8,060 nt of DNA from Nocardia sp. (GTDB lineage Bacteria > Actinomycetota > Actinomycetes > Mycobacteriales > Mycobacteriaceae), in the NCBI GenBank assembly GCA_017354515.1, contig JAFMQT010000192.1, positions 1-8,060 on the forward strand, read 5' to 3'. Below, piece by piece: positions 4,834 through 8,060 of the stretch. Below the pieces are notes generated by a model that was not told the DNA's origin, ran no database searches, and saw nothing but the letters and a program-made list of their open reading frames with translations. The position numbers and the translations under genes were made by a program. Position 1 is the stretch's first letter, and the number at the start of each line of letters is the position of its first letter.

Positions 4834-7313
4834 CGTGCGCCTTCCTGTTCGTCCGGGAGTGGGCGGCCGCCGGCGGGGCGCGCGGTGCGGCCCTGGCGGG
4901 TGCCATTTTCGATCGCCGACATCAGATCTCGTGCCCGTTCGGCCGAGCCGGCGTGCGACCGCGGCGGATCGCGCGGGGGATCCTCCTGAAGCAGTTGTGG
5001 GGCCAGGCTGGTCTGGCGACGTCGGCGAGGCAGCGGGGGACGACAGTCCCCGAACCGCAAGAGAGCCGGATATTCCCCGCGCGCGGCCGTGTCGTCCTCG
5101 GCCGGGACGGGCCGGGCGCCGATCGCGGCGTGCTCACCGCCGGCCTCCAGCGGTGCGGCCGCATCGGCTGCGGAGGCGAACCAGTCCGTGTGCGGCGGAG
5201 GCGCTGGAGGATCCGCGGGTGAGGCGAACCAATCGGTCCTCGGCGCAGCTGCGGCGGCGGGCGGCGGCAGCAGCGACAGCGCCCTCGGCATCGGCAAGGC
5301 ACGCCGGGGAGCCGGTGCGGGGGCGTCGACGGTCGCGAATTCGCCGGTATCGGCCCATGGCACGTCGTGCCGGCCGAATCGGCCGGGCAGGTGGTCCTGT
5401 TCGGGCGGAGCGGTGGCGACCACCTCGTCCGGTACCAGCACCACCGCGCGGACCCCGCCGTAGTCCGACTCCGACAGCCGGACCGAGATACCGTGCCGGG
5501 CGCCCAGCTGAGCCACCACGAACAGGCCCATCCGGGAATCCTCCGACAGCGTCGCGACACCGAAATCCGGTGGATCCGCGAGCATTCGGTTGGCCTGCTC
5601 GAATTCCTCGGCGGTCATACCGACACCCTGATCGGTGATATCGATCGCGACGCCCTTGCCGACCTCGCCGGCCCGCACCTCCACCCGGGAGTGCGGCGGG
5701 GAGAAGCTGGTGGCGTTGTCGACGAGTTCGGCGAGCAGATGGATCAGGTCGGCGACGACCGAGCCGAGAACGGACACCTTGGGCATCCGGCCGGCGTCCA
5801 CGCGCGCGTAGTCCAGAGTTTCGCCGATCGCACTGCGCACCACTTCGACCAGCGGCACCGGGCGCAACCAGCGACGTCCGGGTTCACCGCCGCCGAGCAG
5901 GATCAGATTCTCGGCATTGCGGCGTTCGCGGGTGGCCAGATGGTCGAGCCGGAACAGGGTGTCGAGCAGCAGCGGATCCTCCTGACCGCGCTCGGCCTCG
6001 TCGAGGATCTCGAGCTGGCGGTGAACGACCAGTTGGCTGCGGTGGGCGATATTGAGGAAGACCGCCCGCACGCCGGCGCGGGTGCGCGCCTCGGTCACCG
6101 CCGCCGCGACCGCGGCGGTATGCGCGCGATTGAACGCGCGGGCCACCGCGCCGATCTCGTCGTTGCCGAAATCCAGTCGCGCGGCCTCGATCTCCGGATC
6201 GATGTCCTCGCCCTCGTCGAGCCGGCGCATGGTGTCGGGCAGCCGGATCTCGGCCAGGGCGAGAGTTTCGGTGCGCAACCGCCGCAACCGTCCGATGAGC
6301 CGGTTGGCCAGCCACAGTGATAACAGGAAGGCCGCGATCGCCGTGGCCAGCACACCGGCGCCGGCCCACAGCGAATTGGTCGCGGTGCGCGAACCATCGT
6401 GTGCGGCAAGGGCATCGGCGCGGTCGATCTGGTATTGCCAGGCCACCAGCAGGTCATTGCCGACCTGCTCGGCGGCCCGGCGCCAGTCCTCGAAACTCAT
6501 CGGCGGTGGCGCGAGGTTTCCCGCTCGGTCCGGCGCCGGAGGACGGATCAGGTAGTTCTCCATATCTCCCAGCTGTTTCCACAGCGGGGAGTTGACCACC
6601 GCCTTGATCTTCTCTGCGCCCGGGCCCTTCAAATCGTCACCCAGCTGGGGCAGTTCGGTGCGGTAGTAGCCGACCAAATTGTTGTAGTCGCCGCCGATCG
6701 TGCCCGGATTCCGGCCGGTGAGGACCGGACCGGTGAGGGCGGCGCCGCGCGAGAGCGCCTCGATCGCGTGCAGGGTGCGCGATCCGCCGCCCAGCTCCCG
6801 GGCGACAGCGGCGTCCGGCGCGGTGTCGATGGTGAGGGAAATGCCCAGTGTGACACCGTCGACGATGCGGTTGTAGATCGCGTAGATCTCCGGAATATGC
6901 AGTGCACCACCGTCGATGGCCTGGCGCAGGCCGGGCAGTTGTTGGCGCAGGGCGCGCATTTCCGCGGCTCGGTCGCCCAAGCGGGAGCCGTCATGAGCCA
7001 GGAATTGATCCTGAACGTCCTGCAGCTCGCGCAGCGAGTTGTCCATCCGCGCGCGGGCCGCGGCCAGTGCTCCCGGCTGCTGCGCTATCCCCGCCGCCTG
7101 CCAGATCGACAGTGCGCGTTCCTGTTCGGTGGCGTCGATGAATTCGCGGGTGTGCACATTGGTGTGTCCCAGTGTGGATGCCCAGTCCTTCGCATGTTGC
7201 CCCTCCCTGACCAGATATCCCGCTGTCCCCACTCCGATTCCGAGCAGTGCGACACTCGGAACCACCGCGATAGCCAGGATGCGGGTCCGGACACCGGGCC
7301 TCGCCTTCACCAT
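4830..7313 (-). CDS. cvnA: Membrane sensor histidine kinase of conservon (CvnA type), nitrate/nitrite-sensor-like
   Basis: This 827-residue protein is the first gene of the leftward conservon. A membrane segment at residues 12-34 and a second at about 316-336 bracket an extracytoplasmic helical domain of about 280 residues of the type called NIT (nitrate- and nitrite-sensing-like); the ligand is unknown. A HAMP linker follows (about 337-405). The kinase-like region has DHLATRERRNAENL with His458 as the possible phosphoacceptor, then a HATPase_c domain with the N box ELVDNATSFS (Asn533), G1 DQGVGM (Asp561) and G2 SRMGLFVVAQLG (Gly596). From about 640 to the end the protein is Pro/Ala/Arg-rich and likely disordered. 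It contains two TDWFAS peptides at 693 and 709 and the conserved RQTSLAPQL segment near 765. No response-regulator gene is adjacent, as is usual for conservons, where output goes through the roadblock, DUF742 and GTPase proteins. The start is ATG 7313 followed by GTG; no Shine-Dalgarno sequence is seen. Confidence 0.92.
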   Translation of the reverse strand: MVKARPGVRTRILAIAVVPSVALLGIGVGTAGYLVREGQHAKDWASTLGHTNVHTREFIDATEQERALSIWQAAGIAQQPGALAAARARMDNSLRELQDVQDQFLAHDGSRLGDRAAEMRALRQQLPGLRQAIDGGALHIPEIYAIYNRIVDGVTLGISLTIDTAPDAAVARELGGGSRTLHAIEALSRGAALTGPVLTGRNPGTIGGDYNNLVGYYRTELPQLGDDLKGPGAEKIKAVVNSPLWKQLGDMENYLIRPPAPDRAGNLAPPPMSFEDWRRAAEQVGNDLLVAWQYQIDRADALAAHDGSRTATNSLWAGAGVLATAIAAFLLSLWLANRLIGRLRRLRTETLALAEIRLPDTMRRLDEGEDIDPEIEAARLDFGNDEIGAVARAFNRAHTAAVAAAVTEARTRAGVRAVFLNIAHRSQLVVHRQLEILDEAERGQEDPLLLDTLFRLDHLATRERRNAENLILLGGGEPGRRWLRPVPLVEVVRSAIGETLDYARVDAGRMPKVSVLGSVVADLIHLLAELVDNATSFSPPHSRVEVRAGEVGKGVAIDITDQGVGMTAEEFEQANRMLADPPDFGVATLSEDSRMGLFVVAQLGARHGISVRLSESDYGGVRAVVLVPDEVVATAPPEQDHLPGRFGRHDVPWADTGEFATVDAPAPAPRRALPMPRALSLLPPPAAAAAPRTDWFASPADPPAPPPHTDWFASAADAAAPLEAGGEHAAIGARPVPAEDDTAARGEYPALLRFGDCRPPLPRRRRQTSLAPQLLQEDPPRDPPRSHAGSAERARDLMSAIENGTRQGRTARPAGGRPLPDEQEGAR

Positions 7314-7319
7314 GTGCCC

Positions 7320-7325
7320 AACCTA
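7320..7325 (-). promoter_or_regulatory. Candidate -10 box for the conservon operon (leaderless start)
   Basis: On the minus strand TAGGTT matches TANNNT and stands six bases before the kinase ATG at 7313, the same geometry as at the SRPBCC gene on the left. About 17 bp further upstream is TTATGT, a weak -35 at best. A leaderless mRNA is consistent with the missing Shine-Dalgarno sequence. Confidence 0.35.
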
Positions 7326-7377
7326 TCGGCGCGGGCGGTCCAACATAAGGGTGCCGGCGCAACTGTGTGCAGCCCCA

Positions 7378-7394
7378 CTGTCAGGTTCCGACAG
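7378..7394. repeat. Short inverted repeat between the lipoprotein gene and the conservon
   Basis: CTGTC-AGGTTCC-GACAG is a 5-bp inverted repeat with a 7-base centre, lying 42 bp after the lipoprotein stop and 65 bp before the kinase start. It could be a small hairpin or a protein-binding site for the conservon promoter. It has no T-tract and only five pairs, so an intrinsic terminator is unlikely. Confidence 0.25.
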
Positions 7395-7435
7395 GCATAT
7401 TCACGTTCGGTGACGGCTCACCTCCGGCCGGCGGA

Positions 7436-7771
7436 TCAGGATGGGCGATCGAAGACGATGCCACCGAGATCGGCGTTCTTGATCGTGGTGGCGGAGTTGC
7501 GCTGGTTCGAGCACAGGAAATCCACCGCGGCCATGGTGGCGTCCACGATCGTGCCCGCGGGTTCGTGAGCGTCGTCGTCCTGCTTCTGCTTCACGAATTT
7601 CGTGATCGTCACCCGTTTGGTGTCGAGGTCCTGTTTCACATAATCGGAGCAGGGGGTGTCCCCGCCCTGATTCATCAGCTTCCGCACATCCGAACATCCG
7701 CTCAGCACCGCGGCGGTGAGCGTTGCCGCCAGGACGGCGCCGGTGAGGGTACGGGCGGGGCGGGAAATCAT
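7436..7771 (-). CDS. Small secreted lipoprotein, possibly HdeA-like
   Basis: This 111-residue protein begins with a lipoprotein signal peptide: Arg residues, a hydrophobic stretch (TLTGAVLAATLTAAVLSG) and a lipobox LSGC with the lipidated Cys at residue 26. The mature part of about 86 residues is charged and has two further cysteines, Cys41 in PCSDYVKQD and Cys87 in VDFLCSNQ, 46 residues apart. That spacing, the C-x-[DE]-[YF] start and the helical pattern between them resemble the HdeA acid-chaperone family, in which these cysteines form a disulfide. The resemblance was judged by eye and is suggestive only; 'hypothetical lipoprotein' is the safe name. The ATG at 7771 has a good ribosome binding site (AGGAGA, minus strand, 7776-7781). 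It lies between the thioesterase and conservon genes on the same strand, without overlap to either. Confidence 0.85.
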   Translation of the reverse strand: MISRPARTLTGAVLAATLTAAVLSGCSDVRKLMNQGGDTPCSDYVKQDLDTKRVTITKFVKQKQDDDAHEPAGTIVDATMAAVDFLCSNQRNSATTIKNADLGGIVFDRPS

Positions 7772-7794
7772 CTCGTCTCCTGGGCGACGCGTGC

Positions 7795-7811
7795 ACCGGG
7801 CCGATCCCGGT
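7795..7811. repeat. Hairpin between the thioesterase and lipoprotein genes
   Basis: ACCGGG-CCGAT-CCCGGT is a perfect 6-bp GC-rich stem with a 5-base loop, lying 45 bp after the thioesterase stop and 13 bp before the lipoprotein Shine-Dalgarno sequence. There is no following T-run on either strand. It could be a weak terminator for the thioesterase transcript or a leader structure of the lipoprotein mRNA. Confidence 0.3.
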
Positions 7812-7856
7812 TGCGGTCAGCCTAAGCCGGATCCGGGCCGCGAGGGCGGGGACTGG

Positions 7857-8060
7857 CTAGAGGCGGGCCTCCGGCGGCATCTCGGTCGCCGCACCCGCGC
7901 CGAATCCCCGGACCATCGCGTCCTGGGTGAACGAGGCGATCAGGGCGCCCTCCTCGGTGCTGATCTGGCCGCGGATATGGGCGCTGCCGGCGCCGATGAA
8001 GGTGGCGTCGTGGTGGTAGCGCAGCCATCCCCCCCAGCGCACCGGATCGTGGAAGGTGAC
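7857..8060 (-). CDS. Acyl-CoA thioesterase (TesB-like), C-terminal part
   Basis: The last 67 residues of a minus-strand gene run in from the right edge with no start in the window. The fragment reads VTFHDPVRWGGWLRYHHDAT, then GAGSAHIRGQI, then LIASFTQDAMVRGFG. This is the second hotdog repeat of the TesB/thioesterase II family: the FH.P.....WL.Y...T segment, the RG.I/RG.FY strand and the closing AS..Q...R strand. Of the TesB catalytic Asp-Thr-Gln set, the Thr (fragment residue 20) and Gln (residue 46) are present; the Asp would lie just off the edge. Members hydrolyse acyl-CoA thioesters in the cytosol; chain-length preference cannot be told. A GTG at 8042 is in frame but internal to the homology. 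The TAG stop is at 7857-7859. The gene probably has no functional link to the conservon. Confidence 0.82.
   Translation of the reverse strand, partial: VTFHDPVRWGGWLRYHHDATFIGAGSAHIRGQISTEEGALIASFTQDAMVRGFGAGAATEMPPEARL

Noticed and set aside
4523..5638. Plus-strand open frame of 371 codons, very Arg/Pro-rich
   Set aside because: Composition is typical of the wrong frame in GC-rich DNA. It spans the roadblock/kinase junction on the other strand.
5367..6320. Plus-strand open frame of 317 codons opposite the kinase catalytic region
   Set aside because: Mirror frame of the HATPase/HAMP coding sequence with no recognisable motif and no start signals.
6399..7568. Long plus-strand open frame (389 codons) opposite the sensor kinase
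   Set aside because: It is antisense to the well-supported kinase and shows no domain. Long open antisense frames are common in high-GC coding DNA.
7827..7836. CCGGATCCGG palindrome
   Set aside because: A 10-bp GC-rich palindrome is expected by chance in such DNA, and it has no T-tract or other regulatory context.

Overview
This window looks like chromosomal DNA from a high-GC actinomycete. A mycolic-acid-type genus such as Nocardia or a relative is likely, but the genus is an inference. Support comes from the strongly GC-biased codon use, GTG starts, tightly overlapping ATGA/GTGA gene junctions, a conservon-type signalling operon (typical of Streptomyces, Nocardia and relatives), and a KasA/FabF-like ketosynthase remnant. 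No RNA gene, insertion sequence, CRISPR array or intact mobile element was seen.

Layout, left to right. (1) Bases 1-110, minus strand: the first 36 codons of an SRPBCC/polyketide-cyclase-like protein running off the left edge, with a possible leaderless promoter. (2) About 172-375, plus strand: a relic of the C-terminus of a beta-ketoacyl-ACP synthase, still carrying the family's closing NSFGFGGHN motif but with nothing of the rest of the gene. (3) 376-524: non-coding DNA with a cluster of DnaA-box-like 9-mers and an 18-bp inverted repeat just ahead of the next operon. (4) 525-3426, plus strand: a compact methionine-salvage operon, mtnA-mtnB fused in one reading frame, then mtnD, then mtnC, with 4-nt stop/start overlaps. 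Together these convert methylthioribose-1-phosphate to 2-keto-4-methylthiobutyrate. The phosphorylase that makes the substrate and the final aminotransferase are not in the window. (5) 3439-7313, minus strand, converging on mtnC with only 12 bp between stop codons: a four-gene conservon with a large membrane sensor kinase (CvnA type), a roadblock/LC7 protein (CvnB), a DUF742 protein (CvnC) and a Ras-like small GTPase (CvnD). The cytochrome P450 (CvnE) that follows in some conservons is absent. (6) 7436-7771, minus strand: a small secreted lipoprotein with two cysteines spaced as in the acid chaperone HdeA. (7) 7857-8060, minus strand: the C-terminal end of a TesB-like acyl-CoA thioesterase running off the right edge.

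The best-supported biology is the mtn operon and the conservon, both known systems. The less expected items are the ketosynthase relic, the inverted repeat and DnaA-box-like cluster upstream of mtnAB, the HdeA-like lipoprotein, and a duplicated TDWFAS peptide in the tail of the sensor kinase. I did not see convincing evidence of a wholly new system.
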